Assembly (NCBI RefSeq): GCF_026343185.1 | Contig: NZ_JAPEMA010000001.1 | Span: 1,860,001 to 1,924,000, forward strand | Length of the DNA stretch: 64,000 bases | Reading direction: 5' to 3' | From: Streptomyces sp. NBC_00091 | GTDB taxonomy: Bacteria; Actinomycetota; Actinomycetes; Streptomycetales; Streptomycetaceae | In this document: positions 33,132 through 42,689 of the stretch, in pieces | Layout of the letters: the number at the start of each line of letters is the position of its first letter | Numbering within the stretch: position 1 is the first letter of the stretch | Translations under genes and position numbers: made by a program | Notes under the pieces: model-generated | What the model was told of the DNA's origin: nothing | Databases searched by the model: none | The model's input: only the letters and a program-made list of their open reading frames with translations

Positions 33132-36100
33132 TCAGACCTCTTCGACGCTGCTCGGCTCGCGCCGGGACAGGTCGATACCGAGCTCCTCCGCCGCGCGGAA
33201 GACGTCCTCGTCGGTGTCGCGCATCTCGATGGACATGCCGTCCGAGGACAGCACCTCCACGTTGAGGCAGAGCGACTGCATTTCCTTGATGAGCACCTTG
33301 AAGGACTCGGGAATGCCCGGCTCGGGGATGTTCTCGCCCTTGACGATGGCCTCGTAGACCTTCACGCGGCCGGTGACGTCATCGGACTTGATGGTCAGCA
33401 GCTCCTGGAGGGCGTAAGCGGCGCCATAAGCCTCGAGCGCCCACACCTCCATCTCACCGAAGCGCTGGCCACCGAACTGCGCCTTACCACCCAGCGGCTG
33501 CTGCGTGATCATCGAGTACGGACCGGTCGACCGAGCGTGGAGCTTGTCGTCGACCAGGTGGTGGAGCTTGAGGATGTACATGTACCCGATCGAGATCGGG
33601 TCCGGGAACGGCTCACCGGAGCGGCCGTCGAACAGGCGCGCCTTACCAGACGGCAGGACCAGACGGTCACCGTCGCGGTTGGGGAGCGTGTGCTCGAAGA
33701 GGCCGGCGAGCTCGTCCTCACGGGCACCGTCGAACACCGGGGTGGCGACGTTGGTGCCGGGAGCGACCTGGTCGGCGCCGATCGCCTGGAGGCGCTGCGC
33801 CCACTCGTCCGCCAGACCGGAGACGTCCCAGCCGCGGCTGGCGAGCCAGCCGAGGTGGATCTCCAGGACCTGTCCCGGGTTCATTCGGGACGGGACACCC
33901 AGCGGGTTCAGGATGATGTCGACCGGCGTGCCGTCCTCAAGGAAGGGCATGTCCTCGATCGGAAGGATCTTGGAGATGACACCCTTGTTGCCGTGGCGGC
34001 CGGCGAGCTTGTCACCGTCGGTGATCTTGCGCTTCTGGGCGACGTAGACGCGGACCAGCTGGTTCACGCCCGGAGGAAGCTCGTCGCCCTCCTCGCGGTC
34101 GAAGACGCGGACACCGATGACCTTGCCGATCTCACCGTGAGGGACCTTGAGCGAGGTGTCACGCACCTCGCGGGCCTTCTCACCGAAGATCGCGCGGAGC
34201 AGGCGCTCCTCCGGGGTCAGCTCGGTCTCACCCTTGGGCGTGACCTTGCCGACCAGGATGTCGCCGGCGACTACGTCCGCACCGATGCGGATGATGCCGC
34301 GCTCGTCGAGGTCCGCGAGGACCTCCTCGGAGACGTTCGGGATGTCCCGGGTGATCTCCTCGGGGCCCAGCTTGGTGTCACGGGCATCGACCTCGTGCTC
34401 CTCGATGTGGATCGAGGACAGGACGTCGTCCTGCACGAGGCGCTGCGACAGGATGATCGCGTCCTCGTAGTTGTGACCTTCCCAGGGCATGAACGCGACG
34501 AGCAGGTTCTTGCCGAGGGCCATCTCGCCCTCTTCGGTCGCCGGGCCGTCGGCCAGGACCTGGGACTCGACGATCCGGTCGCCCTCGCCGACGATCACCT
34601 TCTGGTTGACCGAGGTGCCCTGGTTGGAGCGGGAGAACTTGGCGACGCGGTACGTGGTGTACGTGCCGTCGTCGTTGGCGACGGTGATGTAGTCGGCCGA
34701 GACCTCCTGGACGACACCGTCCTTCTCCGCACGGATCGAGTCACCGGCGTCGACCGCACAGCGGTACTCCATGCCGGTGCCGACGAGCGGGGCCTCCGCC
34801 TTGATGAGCGGAACGGCCTGGCGCATCATGTTCGCGCCCATGAGGGCACGGTTGGCGTCGTCGTGCTCCAGGAAGGGGATCATCGCGGTCGCGACGGACA
34901 CCATCTGGCGCGGGGAGACGTCCATGTAGTCGACGTCGTCGCCGGCGATGTAGTCGATCTCGCCACCACGACGACGAACCAGTACGCGGTTCTCGGTGAA
35001 GCGCATGTCCTCGGACAGGCCGGCGTTGGCCTGGGCGATGACGAAGCGGTCTTCCTCGTCGGCCGTCAGGTAGTCGACCTCGTCGGTGACGACACCCTCG
35101 ATGACCTTGCGGTACGGGGTCTCGACGAAGCCGAACGCGTTGACGCGGCCGTAGGAGGCGAGCGAGCCGATCAGACCGATGTTCGGGCCTTCAGGGGTCT
35201 CGATCGGGCACATGCGGCCGTAGTGCGACGGGTGAACGTCACGGACCTCGAAGCCGGCCCGCTCACGGGACAGACCACCGGGACCCAGAGCCGAGAGACG
35301 ACGCTTGTGCGTCAGACCCGACAGCGGGTTGTTCTGGTCCATGAACTGCGACAGCTGGCTGGTGCCGAAGAACTCCTTGATGGAGGCGACGACCGGCCGG
35401 ATGTTGATCAGGGTCTGCGGCGTGATCGCCTCGACGTCCTGAGTGGTCATGCGCTCGCGGACGACGCGCTCCATACGAGCCAGACCCGTGCGGACCTGGT
35501 TCTGGATGAGCTCGCCGACGTTGCGCAGACGACGGTTGCCGAAGTGGTCGATGTCGTCGGTCTCGACGACGATCGAACGGCCCGACTCACCGATGGTCTC
35601 GACCTCGCCCGCGTGGAGCTTCACGAGGTACTTGATCGTCGCGATGATGTCGTCGGTGGTGAGCACACCGGCGTCCAGCGGCTCATCCGCGCCGAGCTTC
35701 TTGTTCACCTTGTAGCGGCCGACCTTCGCGAGGTCGTAGCGCTTCGGGTTGAAGTAGAGGTTCTCGAGCAGCGTCTGAGCGGCCTCGCGGGTCGGCGGTT
35801 CGCCCGGACGCAGCTTGCGGTAGATGTCGAGCAGCGCGTCGTCCTGGCCCTGGGTGTGGTCCTTCTCCAGGGTGGCGCGCATGGACTCGTACTCGCCGAA
35901 CTCCTCGAGGATCTGCTCGGTGGTCCAGCCGAGAGCCTTCAGGAGGACGGTGACGGACTGCTTGCGCTTGCGGTCGATGCGGACACCGACCATGTCGCGC
36001 TTGTCGATCTCCATCTCCAGCCAGGCACCCCGGGACGGGATGATCTTGGCGGAGAAGATGTCCTTGTCGGACGTCTTGTCGATGGAGGAGTCGAAGTAGA

Positions 36101-36614
36101 CACCAGGGGAGCGGACAAGCTGCGACACGACGACACGCTCGGTGCCGTTGATGACGAAGGTGCCCTTGTTGGTCATGAGCGGGAAGTCGCCCATGAAGAC
36201 CGTCTGAGACTTGATCTCTCCGGTCTCGTTGTTCGTGAACTCGGCCGTGACGAACAGCGGAGCCGCGTACGTGAAGTCGCGCTCCTTGCACTCGTCGACA
36301 GAGTTCTTCGCCGGCTCGAAACGGTGGTCGCGGAAGGTCAGCGACATCGACCCGGAGAAGTCCTCGATCGGCGAGATCTCCTCGAAGATCTCTTCCAGAC
36401 CGGACTTGGTGGGGACGTCCTGTCCACTCTCAAGCGCCGACTCGACGCGAGACTTCCAGGCGGCGTTGCCGAGCAGCCAGTCAAAGCTCTCGGTCTGCAG
36501 CGCCAGGAGGTTCGGAACCTCGAGGGGCTCCTTGATCTTTGCAAAGGAGATGCGCAGCGGGGCGGTGCTGGCACCGGTGTTCGTATTGGTCGAGGCGTTG
36601 CGCGAGGCGGCCAA
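33132..36614 (-). CDS. rpoB: DNA-directed RNA polymerase beta subunit
   Basis: RpoB, 1160 aa from the TTG start at 36614-36612 (reads as [14 protein letters not shown]), with GGAAGGA seven bases upstream. A frame to a GTG at 36671 exists but has no ribosome site and adds 19 unusual residues, so TTG is preferred. The rifampicin pocket [20 protein letters not shown] and [11 protein letters not shown] is wild type. The EGHNYEDAI and [13 protein letters not shown] active-site blocks are present. Its promoter supply is rplJ read-through past 37112-37147 plus perhaps its own promoter. Confidence 0.96.
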   Translation of the reverse strand: MAASRNASTNTNTGASTAPLRISFAKIKEPLEVPNLLALQTESFDWLLGNAAWKSRVESALESGQDVPTKSGLEEIFEEISPIEDFSGSMSLTFRDHRFEPAKNSVDECKERDFTYAAPLFVTAEFTNNETGEIKSQTVFMGDFPLMTNKGTFVINGTERVVVSQLVRSPGVYFDSSIDKTSDKDIFSAKIIPSRGAWLEMEIDKRDMVGVRIDRKRKQSVTVLLKALGWTTEQILEEFGEYESMRATLEKDHTQGQDDALLDIYRKLRPGEPPTREAAQTLLENLYFNPKRYDLAKVGRYKVNKKLGADEPLDAGVLTTDDIIATIKYLVKLHAGEVETIGESGRSIVVETDDIDHFGNRRLRNVGELIQNQVRTGLARMERVVRERMTTQDVEAITPQTLINIRPVVASIKEFFGTSQLSQFMDQNNPLSGLTHKRRLSALGPGGLSRERAGFEVRDVHPSHYGRMCPIETPEGPNIGLIGSLASYGRVNAFGFVETPYRKVIEGVVTDEVDYLTADEEDRFVIAQANAGLSEDMRFTENRVLVRRRGGEIDYIAGDDVDYMDVSPRQMVSVATAMIPFLEHDDANRALMGANMMRQAVPLIKAEAPLVGTGMEYRCAVDAGDSIRAEKDGVVQEVSADYITVANDDGTYTTYRVAKFSRSNQGTSVNQKVIVGEGDRIVESQVLADGPATEEGEMALGKNLLVAFMPWEGHNYEDAIILSQRLVQDDVLSSIHIEEHEVDARDTKLGPEEITRDIPNVSEEVLADLDERGIIRIGADVVAGDILVGKVTPKGETELTPEERLLRAIFGEKAREVRDTSLKVPHGEIGKVIGVRVFDREEGDELPPGVNQLVRVYVAQKRKITDGDKLAGRHGNKGVISKILPIEDMPFLEDGTPVDIILNPLGVPSRMNPGQVLEIHLGWLASRGWDVSGLADEWAQRLQAIGADQVAPGTNVATPVFDGAREDELAGLFEHTLPNRDGDRLVLPSGKARLFDGRSGEPFPDPISIGYMYILKLHHLVDDKLHARSTGPYSMITQQPLGGKAQFGGQRFGEMEVWALEAYGAAYALQELLTIKSDDVTGRVKVYEAIVKGENIPEPGIPESFKVLIKEMQSLCLNVEVLSSDGMSIEMRDTDEDVFRAAEELGIDLSRREPSSVEEV

Positions 36615-37111
36615 GAGGGGGTCCTTCCGAGGGCTCGGACTCACTACGCGCGTACCGGTCCCAGCAGACACAGAAGACGTGTGCTCCCGATCCGGCCAAA
36701 AGGCCAGGTCGGAGGCGGTCAGTCAGGTGTGCCCTAGCGTGGGCATGCCCCTGGCGACGGGCAGGGGGCAGCTAACAGGCAGCGCAAAGGGTCAGTGTAG
36801 CCACTCGGCTCACTGATGTCCAGACCAGGTTTCCGGAAACCGGCAACAGGCCCTTCCCTACGTTGTTCATCCAACACGCCACGGCTCTCGTACACAGAGC
36901 GCGTATCAGTACTGCCCTCTTCGTAGTCGATCCATGCCTCGGATCTCGGATCGAGCTGGCCGACCTCACGACGGGACTGAGAATTGCGCGCCGCTGGCCG
37001 TTCGTCAAGGCCCCGTGCTCCGAGCGGATCATCTCCGGACCCTGCTTCGAGGCAACGAAGATCACCCTACTCCCCAACGAGACCAGGGCAAGTCAGGCAC
37101 TGCGGATACGC
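36615..37111 (-). other. rplL-rpoB intergenic region (rpoB leader)
   Basis: About 500 gene-free bases. It holds a candidate promoter (36980-37008), a 14-base perfect palindrome GGTTTCCGGAAACC at 36828-36841 and AT-richer sequence than the flanks. Open frames here have no ribosome sites. A long rpoB leader is usual in actinomycetes. Confidence 0.5.
36980..37008 (-). promoter_or_regulatory. Candidate rpoBC promoter
   Basis: TTGACG (37008-37003), 17-base spacer, AATTCT (36985-36980) on the minus strand. The -35 is good and the -10 one base off the TANNNT pattern. It would give a leader of about 360 bases. Confidence 0.4.
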
Positions 37112-37147
37112 CAAAGGGCGACCACCCTTACGGGTGATCGCCCTTTG
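37112..37147 (-). terminator. rplJL terminator/attenuator upstream of rpoB
   Basis: CAAAGGGCGA (37112-37121) pairs with TCGCCCTTTG (37138-37147), with an inner CACCC/GGGTG pairing across TTAC. It sits 27 bases past the rplL stop and 500 bases before rpoB, where partial termination usually sets the L10/L12 to RNA polymerase ratio. Confidence 0.75.
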
Positions 37148-37174
37148 AAGAGGCCTCAGAGGGCCTCAGAGGTG

Positions 37175-37558
37175 TTACTTGACCTCGACGCCAGCGCCGG
37201 CAGCCTTGAGGGCCTCGGCGGCCTTGTCAGCGACCTCCTTGGCGACCTTCTCGAGGAGCGGCTTCGGAGCGCCGTCCACGAGGTCCTTGGCCTCCTTGAG
37301 GCCCAGGGAGGTCAGCTCACGCACGACCTTGATGACCTGGATCTTCTTGTCGCCGGCACCGGTGAGGATGACGTCGAACTCGTCCTGCTCCTCGGCGGCC
37401 TCGGGGGCAGCGCCACCGGCGGCGGGGCCGGCAACGGCGACGGCCGCGGCGGCGGTGACGTCGAACTTCTCCTCGAAGGCCTTAACGAACTCGGAGAGCT
37501 CGATGAGGGTCATCTCCTCGAACTGGGCGAGGAGGTCGTCCTGAGAGAGCTTCGCCAT
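37175..37558 (-). CDS. rplL: 50S ribosomal protein L7/L12
   Basis: L7/L12 (127 aa) forms the multimeric stalk that recruits translational GTPases. N-terminal dimer domain [20 protein letters not shown], Ala/Gly hinge [18 protein letters not shown] and C-terminal domain [19 protein letters not shown] through [12 protein letters not shown]. The start is ATG at 37558 with GGA upstream; the frame extends six codons further without support. Confidence 0.97.
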   Translation of the reverse strand: MAKLSQDDLLAQFEEMTLIELSEFVKAFEEKFDVTAAAAVAVAGPAAGGAAPEAAEEQDEFDVILTGAGDKKIQVIKVVRELTSLGLKEAKDLVDGAPKPLLEKVAKEVADKAAEALKAAGAGVEVK

Positions 37559-37668
37559 GATGGGCGATCCTTCCACTAATTCGGCAGGTGCCGGATGTAT
37601 ATAGAGGCGGGCGTAACGGCCCGCTACGACCCACGCACTAGGCGGCGTGGATCAGTGCGCGAGCCGAA

Positions 37669-38199
37669 TTACTCGGCACCGCCCTGCTCGGCGAGCTTGA
37701 CGCGAAGCGCTTCCGCGGTGCGGACGAACTTCGACGGCAGCGCCTGGAAGAGCGAGGCAGCCTGGGACTGCTTGCCCTTGAACGCGCCGGCCAGCTTGCT
37801 GAGCAGAACCTCGCGGGACTCGAGGTCCGCAAGCTTCTTGATCTCATCGGCGGTGAGCGCCTTACCATCAAGGACACCCGCCTTGATGATGAGGTTCGGG
37901 TTGTCCTTGGCGAAGTCACGCAGGCTCTTCGCCGACTCCACCGGGTCACCGGTGATGAAGGCGACCGCGGTCGGACCAGCGAAGTGCTCGTCCAGCGCGG
38001 TGATCCCGGCCTGGTTGGCCGCAATCTTGGTCAGCGTGTTCTTCACCACGGCGTACTGGGCGTTCTCACCGAGGGAACGACGCAGCGTCTTGAGCTGCGC
38101 GACGGTGAGACCCCGGTACTCGGTCAGCACGGCGGCGTTCGAGCTCTGGAACGCGTCCTTGAGCTCGGCTACCGCGGCAGCCTTGTTGGGCGTCGGCAT
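37669..38199 (-). CDS. rplJ: 50S ribosomal protein L10
   Basis: L10 (176 aa) is the stalk base and, with L12, the autogenous regulator of its own leader. It starts [18 protein letters not shown] (ATG at 38199-38197, GGAGG upstream) and includes [20 protein letters not shown]; the C-terminal helix ends KLAEQGGAE, where L12 dimers attach. The longer frame to 38361 runs through the leader and is not used. Confidence 0.96.
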   Translation of the reverse strand: MPTPNKAAAVAELKDAFQSSNAAVLTEYRGLTVAQLKTLRRSLGENAQYAVVKNTLTKIAANQAGITALDEHFAGPTAVAFITGDPVESAKSLRDFAKDNPNLIIKAGVLDGKALTADEIKKLADLESREVLLSKLAGAFKGKQSQAASLFQALPSKFVRTAEALRVKLAEQGGAE

Positions 38200-38250
38200 A
38201 GTGCGTCGGCCTCCTTCCGGGTGATGAGGACCGCTCAGAAGGGGCATAAA

Positions 38251-38345
38251 TACAAAACGCCCCGGCGCAGGCGCCAGGGCATAGCTCGACCGGAACGAAT
38301 TCCGGGAACTCTCCATAGTCACCTGCGCAGGACGTCCGCAGTTAG
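38251..38345 (-). promoter_or_regulatory. L10 leader with attenuator-like terminator
   Basis: The transcript upstream of rplJ contains the AGGTGACTA-type segment seen in L10-leader RNAs, a CCGGAA-TTCG-TTCCGG hairpin (38290-38305), then GCCCTGGCG/CGCCGGGGC (38259-38280, 9 bp, one wobble) directly followed by GTTTTGTATTTAT. The last element is a textbook intrinsic terminator placed before the gene, so premature termination may adjust L10/L12 supply. The L10-leader family is known; the attenuator role here is inferred. Confidence 0.75.
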
Positions 38346-38410
38346 CGGATCCTTCGGCCACCGCACCCTTGCGAGCACGGCAACGACCAGCGGTCTTTGG
38401 CTTCTCGGGA

Positions 38411-38440
38411 AGCGTACGCGAACCATCCGTTGCAGAGCAA
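38411..38440 (-). promoter_or_regulatory. Candidate rplJL-rpoBC promoter
   Basis: TTGCTC (38440-38435), 18-base spacer, TACGCT (38416-38411) on the minus strand, just below the lipoprotein stop. The -10 is the same hexamer as at rpsL. Predicted start near 38404 leaves about 200 bases of leader that includes the L10 element. Confidence 0.6.
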
Positions 38441-38478
38441 ATCCGCCCGTTCGGCGGATCTGCCCGGCACGGGTCGGG

Positions 38479-39393
38479 TCAGCCCTGGGCAGAGCCCGAG
38501 CCGGAGCCCTTCATCATCTCGGCGAGGTCCATGACCTGGTCGGCCGGCGGGGCCGCGATGTCGACCGGCTTGTTGTAGTCCAGGAACTTGACGGTCATGT
38601 CCAGCGGGCCCTTGGTGGCCTCGGCGCGGGTGCGGAACTGCTTGGTGTGGCCGGACTCGTCGATCCACATGTCCATGTTCATGCTCTTGATGCCCTCGCC
38701 CTCCATCTTCTGGAGGGACTTCTCCTGGCGCACCTTGGCCTCGGGCGTGGCGGTGGCGAGGGAGGCCCGCATCTGCTCCATCGTGACGGTCCCGGTGACG
38801 TGCGTGGTCTTCACGCCGTCGATGGTCTCGTCGCCGACGGTCTTGAGGTCCTTGGCCCCCATCAGCTGGTCGGCGCGGTCGCCCGGGTTCTCCCCGGAGT
38901 TGTTCGCGCCGCCGCCCGCGCCCTCGAGCTTCTTCGCCGACTGGGGGTCCAGGCTCTTGATGTCGTACTTGAGCCACTTGCCCTCGGCGCCCATGAACAT
39001 GGCCCCGTCGATCAGGCGGATCTCCACCGTCCCGGCGTCCGCGCCCTGCGAGCTGATCTTCATCGCCATGGCCACGGACGGCTTGAGGCGCATGGACGCC
39101 TCTCCGGAGACCGGCTGGCCGGCGGAGGTCCCGGACATGGTGTACCGCAGGGAGGTGATCTCCTCGGACTGCTTCTTGGCCTTCTGCAGGTACGCGGCCG
39201 GGGTCGCGTCCGCGGCGCCCCCCGCGGCCTTGCCGGACGCGGACGGGGAGGCGGAGGCCTGCGCGGACGGCGCGCCCGCCGCCGCCTTGCCCCCGTCGGC
39301 CTTCTTCCCGTCCTCGCACGCCGTCGTGGCCCCACCCACGAGCAGTACGGCGGCCAGCGCGGCCCCTGCGGTCTTCTTGCGGTACGCGAGCAT
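38479..39393 (-). CDS. Secreted lipoprotein (LppX/LprAFG-like)
   Basis: A 304-aa lipoprotein precursor: basic n-region (MLAYRKK), hydrophobic core and lipobox TTAC with the acylated Cys at 26. A Ser/Ala/Pro linker (about 30-65) leads to a folded region (70-295) of alternating beta-type segments such as LRYTMSGTSAGQPVSGEASM and TTHVTGTVTMEQM, resembling the LppX/LprAFG (LolA-like) lipid-binding fold. In mycobacteria such proteins carry lipids to the envelope; for this protein only the class is supported. It lies between rplA and rplJ with its own upstream region of 215 bases, including a 24-base palindrome. Confidence 0.7.
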   Translation of the reverse strand: MLAYRKKTAGAALAAVLLVGGATTACEDGKKADGGKAAAGAPSAQASASPSASGKAAGGAADATPAAYLQKAKKQSEEITSLRYTMSGTSAGQPVSGEASMRLKPSVAMAMKISSQGADAGTVEIRLIDGAMFMGAEGKWLKYDIKSLDPQSAKKLEGAGGGANNSGENPGDRADQLMGAKDLKTVGDETIDGVKTTHVTGTVTMEQMRASLATATPEAKVRQEKSLQKMEGEGIKSMNMDMWIDESGHTKQFRTRAEATKGPLDMTVKFLDYNKPVDIAAPPADQVMDLAEMMKGSGSGSAQG

Positions 39394-39498
39394 GGAGTCC
39401 CCACCCCTGGTGTGATCGTTGGATTGCCTCCCGACCTTAAGGGTCGGTTGACGCGTACGCGCCTGATATATGCGTCACATATGTGCGCCAGGCAACTA

Positions 39499-39522
39499 TC
39501 CGGCGGACAGCTGTCCGCCGGA
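39499..39522. repeat. 24-base perfect palindrome
   Basis: TCCGGCGGACAG followed immediately by its reverse complement (39511-39522), no spacer. It lies 106 bases above the lipoprotein start and 7 bases below the rplA terminator stem. It could be an operator for a dimeric regulator or the foot of the terminator. The lipoprotein-proximal side also has an AT-rich stretch (GATATATGCG) that could be promoter sequence. Confidence 0.6.
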
Positions 39523-39528
39523 GAACGA

Positions 39529-39573
39529 AGAACGGGCCCTCCGCCCCCGCAAGGGGGGCGAAGGGCCCGTTCT
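39529..39573 (-). terminator. rplKA terminator
   Basis: AGAACGGGCCCT (39529-39540) pairs with AGGGCCCGTTCT (39562-39573), extended by an inner CGCCCCC/GGGGGCG around a GCAA loop. It lies 35 bases after the rplA stop. Strong, GC-rich, no T-tract. Confidence 0.85.
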
Positions 39574-39607
39574 CAGTCATTCAGTCGAGCCCTGGGGCTC
39601 GGACTGC

Positions 39608-40336
39608 TCAGACAGCAGCCGGGTCTTCCTCGACGAGGAGGTTCCGGGTGCGGTTGGAGTCCAGCTGGATGCCGGGGCCCATCGTGGTGCTGAGGGCGGC
39701 CTTCTTGATGTAGCGGCCCTTGGCGGCGGACGGCTTCAGACGGATGATCTCGTCCAGGGCCGCCGCGTAGTTCTCGACCAGCTGCTCATCGGAGAAGGAG
39801 ACCTTGCCGATGATGAAGTGCAGGTTCGAGTGCTTGTCGACGCGGAACTCGATCTTGCCACCCTTGATCTCGGTGACAGCCTTGGCGACGTCCATGGTGA
39901 CGGTGCCGGTCTTCGGGTTCGGCATGAGGCCACGGGGACCGAGCACGCGGCCGAGGCGGCCGACCTTGCCCATGAGGTCCGGGGTGGCCACAACGGCGTC
40001 GAACTCGTTGAGGCGGTTGCCCTTGGCGATCTCGTTGATCAGCTCGTCATCGCCGACGATGTCGGCGCCGGCGGCTTCCGCGGCCGCAGCACGGTCACCG
40101 GTCGCGAAGACCAGGACCCGGGCGGTCTTGCCGGTGCCGTGCGGGAGGTTCACGGTGCCGCGGACCATCTGGTCGGCCTTGCGCGGGTCGACACCCAGGC
40201 GGAAGGCGACCTCGACGGTGCTGTCGAACTTGGTGGCGCTGGTGTCCTTGGCGAGACGGACGGCCTCGAGCGGGGCGTAGAGCTTCTCCCGGTCGATCTT
40301 GGCGTCCGCAGCGCGGAGAGTCTTGCTGCGCTTCAC
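39608..40336 (-). CDS. rplA: 50S ribosomal protein L1
   Basis: L1 (242 aa) forms the mobile stalk that moves E-site tRNA and represses its own operon in many bacteria. Blocks [20 protein letters not shown] and [18 protein letters not shown] are diagnostic. GTG start (GTG AAG CGC); 87 bases after rplK. Ends VEEDPAAV. Confidence 0.97.
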   Translation of the reverse strand: MKRSKTLRAADAKIDREKLYAPLEAVRLAKDTSATKFDSTVEVAFRLGVDPRKADQMVRGTVNLPHGTGKTARVLVFATGDRAAAAEAAGADIVGDDELINEIAKGNRLNEFDAVVATPDLMGKVGRLGRVLGPRGLMPNPKTGTVTMDVAKAVTEIKGGKIEFRVDKHSNLHFIIGKVSFSDEQLVENYAAALDEIIRLKPSAAKGRYIKKAALSTTMGPGIQLDSNRTRNLLVEEDPAAV

Positions 40337-40423
40337 TTCTGCTCCTGTGTAAGTACTTCAGGCGTGGAGTCGTGGTGCGGACCAGCGCTTGGTCCTACCA
40401 CTAGGGAACTGCGAGGGGCTGGA

Positions 40424-40858
40424 TCAGCCCTCGATCGTGATACCCATCGAACGGGCGGTGCCGGCGATGATCTTCTCGGCGGCGTCGATGTCGTTCGCGT
40501 TGAGGTCAGGCATCTTGATCGTGGCGATCTCGCGGACCTGGTCACGCGTGAGCTTCGCGACCTTGGTCTTGTGCGGCTCGCCGGAGCCCTTCTCGATGCC
40601 AGCGCTCTTCAGGATGAGGCGCGCGGCCGGCGGGGTCTTGGTGATGAAGGTGAAGGAACGGTCGTCGTAGACCGTGATCTCCACCGGCACGACCATGCCA
40701 CGCTGCGACTCGGTCGCGGCGTTGTAGGCCTTGCAGAACTCCATGATGTTGACGCCGTGCTGACCGAGCGCGGGGCCGACCGGCGGAGCCGGGTTGGCCG
40801 CACCGGCCTTGATCTGGAGCTTGATAAGCCCCGTGATCTTCTTCTTCTTGGGAGGCAT
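40424..40858 (-). CDS. rplK: 50S ribosomal protein L11
   Basis: L11 (144 aa) covers the GTPase-associated centre; its N-terminal domain is the thiostrepton site and is needed for RelA activation. It starts [19 protein letters not shown] and has the Pro-rich [20 protein letters not shown] loop and the [17 protein letters not shown] hinge region. ATG start. About 165 bases separate it from nusG, with a strong terminator between, so it should have its own promoter, which I could not assign firmly. Confidence 0.98.
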   Translation of the reverse strand: MPPKKKKITGLIKLQIKAGAANPAPPVGPALGQHGVNIMEFCKAYNAATESQRGMVVPVEITVYDDRSFTFITKTPPAARLILKSAGIEKGSGEPHKTKVAKLTRDQVREIATIKMPDLNANDIDAAEKIIAGTARSMGITIEG

Positions 40859-40964
40859 TGCTCTCTCCGGGTCCTAGTGAGAGTTTTCAGCCGTCCGTCC
40901 GGTCATCCGGATGGAGGCATACCGCACCACGATAACGGGTATTGGCGCGGGGCTAAAAACCGAG

Positions 40965-41000
40965 CAGGTCAGACCGCCCTTTACGGGCTGGTCTGACCTG
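40965..41000 (-). terminator. secE-nusG terminator
   Basis: CAGGTCAGACC (40965-40975) pairs perfectly with GGTCTGACCTG (40990-41000), with inner GCCC/GGGC; the transcript continues TCGGTTTTTAGC, a true T-tract. It is 24 bases past the nusG stop and separates it from rplK. Confidence 0.9.
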
Positions 41001-41023
41001 GTTCGGAAGCGTCGTCCGGAAGA

Positions 41024-41953
41024 TCAGTTCTTCTGGATCTGGTCGAAGCTGAGCTCGACCGGGGTCTCGCGGCCGAAGATCTCCACGAGGCCCTTGACCT
41101 TCTTCGAGTCCGGGTTGATCTCGTTGATCGTCGCCTGCAGCGTGGCGAACGGGCCGTCGGTGACGGTGACCGAGTCGCCGACCTCGAAGTCCAGGACCTC
41201 GATGGTGCGCTTGACGGCGGGCGCGGGCAGGCCGGCCTCTTCGGCAGCCTGCTTGGCGGCCTTCTCCTGCGCCTCGGGGGCGAGCATCTTGACGATCTCG
41301 TCGAGGGTCAGCGGGTACGGGTCGTACGCGTTGCCGACGAAGCCGGTGACGCCGGGCGTGTTACGCACGACACCCCAGGACTCGTTCGTCAGATCCATGC
41401 GGACGAGAACGTAACCGGGCAGCTTGTTCTGCCGGACGTTCTTGCGCTCGCCGTTCTTGATCTGGACGATCTCTTCCTCGGGCACCTCGGCCTGGTAGAT
41501 GAACTCCTCGACGTTCAGCGAGACGGCGCGCTGTTCGAGGTTCGCCTTCACGCGCTTCTCGTAGCCCGCGTAGGTGTGGATCACGTACCACTCGCCGGGG
41601 AGCAGGCGCAGTTCGTCGCGCAGCGCCTGGATGGGGTCGACGGGCTCGGCGGGCTCGGCCGGGGCGGCCTCCTCGGCAGCCTCGTCCTCGAGCTCGGTCT
41701 CGGCCTCGATGTCGCCCTCGTCCTCGGCGTCGTCGGCGGCCTCTTCGACCTCGGCGTCGTCCTCGGCCTCGGCGTCGACCTCGTCCTCGACGTGCAGCGC
41801 GGCTTCCTCGGCCGCGACGCCGGCTTCGGCGTCGGCGAGCTCGGCCTCATCGGGGTCCACGGCGTCGGCAGCCTCGACGATGTCGAGCTGGTCCTCAACG
41901 GACTCGACGGACTCGACGGACTCGTCGCTCACGTTCAGGTTCGGGTCAGACAC
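41024..41953 (-). CDS. nusG: Transcription termination/antitermination factor NusG with acidic N-terminal extension
   Basis: NusG, 309 aa from the GTG at 41953-41951 ([13 protein letters not shown]). Residues 1 to ~115 are an unusually acidic, Ala/Glu/Asp-rich extension (over half D, E or A); the NGN domain starts at about 120 ([17 protein letters not shown]) with [11 protein letters not shown], and the KOW domain fills roughly 250-309. NusG binds the RNA polymerase clamp and, through KOW, Rho or S10. The extension is found in Streptomyces NusG and its job is not known. The frame reaches 42010 upstream but lacks a site. Confidence 0.96.
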   Translation of the reverse strand: MSDPNLNVSDESVESVESVEDQLDIVEAADAVDPDEAELADAEAGVAAEEAALHVEDEVDAEAEDDAEVEEAADDAEDEGDIEAETELEDEAAEEAAPAEPAEPVDPIQALRDELRLLPGEWYVIHTYAGYEKRVKANLEQRAVSLNVEEFIYQAEVPEEEIVQIKNGERKNVRQNKLPGYVLVRMDLTNESWGVVRNTPGVTGFVGNAYDPYPLTLDEIVKMLAPEAQEKAAKQAAEEAGLPAPAVKRTIEVLDFEVGDSVTVTDGPFATLQATINEINPDSKKVKGLVEIFGRETPVELSFDQIQKN

Positions 41954-42037
41954 GGTGGCTGCTTCTTCCTGGATACAAAAGGTGGTGGAACATGCGAAAA
42001 CGGGCGGCACCCATCAAGGCGCCGCCCTCCGCGGGGA

Positions 42038-42319
42038 TCAGCCGAAGACGAACTTGATGGCTTCCTGGAACCCATAGTCAATCACGGTCACCAGACCGAT
42101 CATGATGACGACGAAGACAATCACCACGGTGGTGTACGTCGAGAGCTGGTTACGGGTGGGCCATACGACCTTGCGGAGCTCCGCGACGATCTGGCGGTAG
42201 AACAGCGCGAGACGGCCGAGAGGGCCCTTCTTTCCGCGCTTGCCGCCCTTGCGGGCCTTCTTCTCGCGAGTGTCGCTGTCGGCGTCAGGCATGTCGATGG
42301 AGCCCAGGGCGTCCGTCAC
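42038..42319 (-). CDS. secE: Preprotein translocase subunit SecE
   Basis: SecE (93 aa) clamps SecY. One TM helix near the C-terminus (TVVIVFVVIMIGLVTVIDYG) follows the amphipathic FYRQIVAELRKVVWPTR signature; the N-terminus is charged (RKGGKRGKKGP). The start is GTG at 42319 (VTDALGSIDMPD) with AGGTGAG upstream; the frame goes on through tRNA-Trp to 42451, so a longer protein is impossible. Between tRNA-Trp and nusG, the usual actinobacterial order. Confidence 0.95.
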   Translation of the reverse strand: MTDALGSIDMPDADSDTREKKARKGGKRGKKGPLGRLALFYRQIVAELRKVVWPTRNQLSTYTTVVIVFVVIMIGLVTVIDYGFQEAIKFVFG

Positions 42320-42424
42320 GTCTCTCACCTGAATCCGGGTCGTGGCCGTAGCCGCGCCCGGTTGCGCCGCACGGCGTTGCATCGAAGTACGTACCTGCGC
42401 ACACATCCGAGAAGGAGTGTGAAG

Positions 42425-42497
42425 CAGGGCCGGAGGGACTCGAACCCCCAACCGCTGGTTTTGGAGACCAGTGCTCTACCAATTGAGCTACGACCCT
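42425..42497 (-). tRNA. trpT: tRNA-Trp (CCA anticodon)
   Basis: A 73-base cloverleaf: acceptor AGGGTCG/CGGCCCT, anticodon stem CTGGT/ACCAG with loop CTCCAAA (anticodon CCA), T-loop TTCGAGT. CCA is not encoded. Located just before secE as in mycobacteria. Confidence 0.97.
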
Positions 42498-42508
42498 TTG
42501 CGCCCCTC

Positions 42509-42514
42509 AACCTA
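42509..42514 (-). promoter_or_regulatory. Candidate -10 of trpT-secE-nusG
   Basis: TAGGTT on the minus strand, 12 bases ahead of the tRNA 5' end. Good position and TANNNT match, poor -35 (TCCGTG at 17 bases). Confidence 0.4.
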
Positions 42515-42689
42515 CCGCATCCGGGCGAGTGCACGGAGTGCTCACGCTCTGGAGCGGCTGTTGAGGACCAACGACAGGTGAGTGTACGTGGTCCGGGCCC
42601 TGACGTCGAACAGAAGACATCCGGATCTGCTCCGTCCGGTAACTGAAACGGTGTGCGGCGCTTCCGGACCGTCTGGGACGATTGGCCGC

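Noticed and set aside
33537..36737. A 1066-aa plus-strand open frame opposite rpoB
   Set aside because: Exactly mirrors the rpoB codon pattern; Val/Asp/Leu/Arg-rich with no domain; no ribosome site.
41576..42077. A Ser/Ala-rich frame opposite nusG (TSSTSS-type repeats)
   Set aside because: It is the antisense reading of the acidic NusG extension, not a protein repeat gene.
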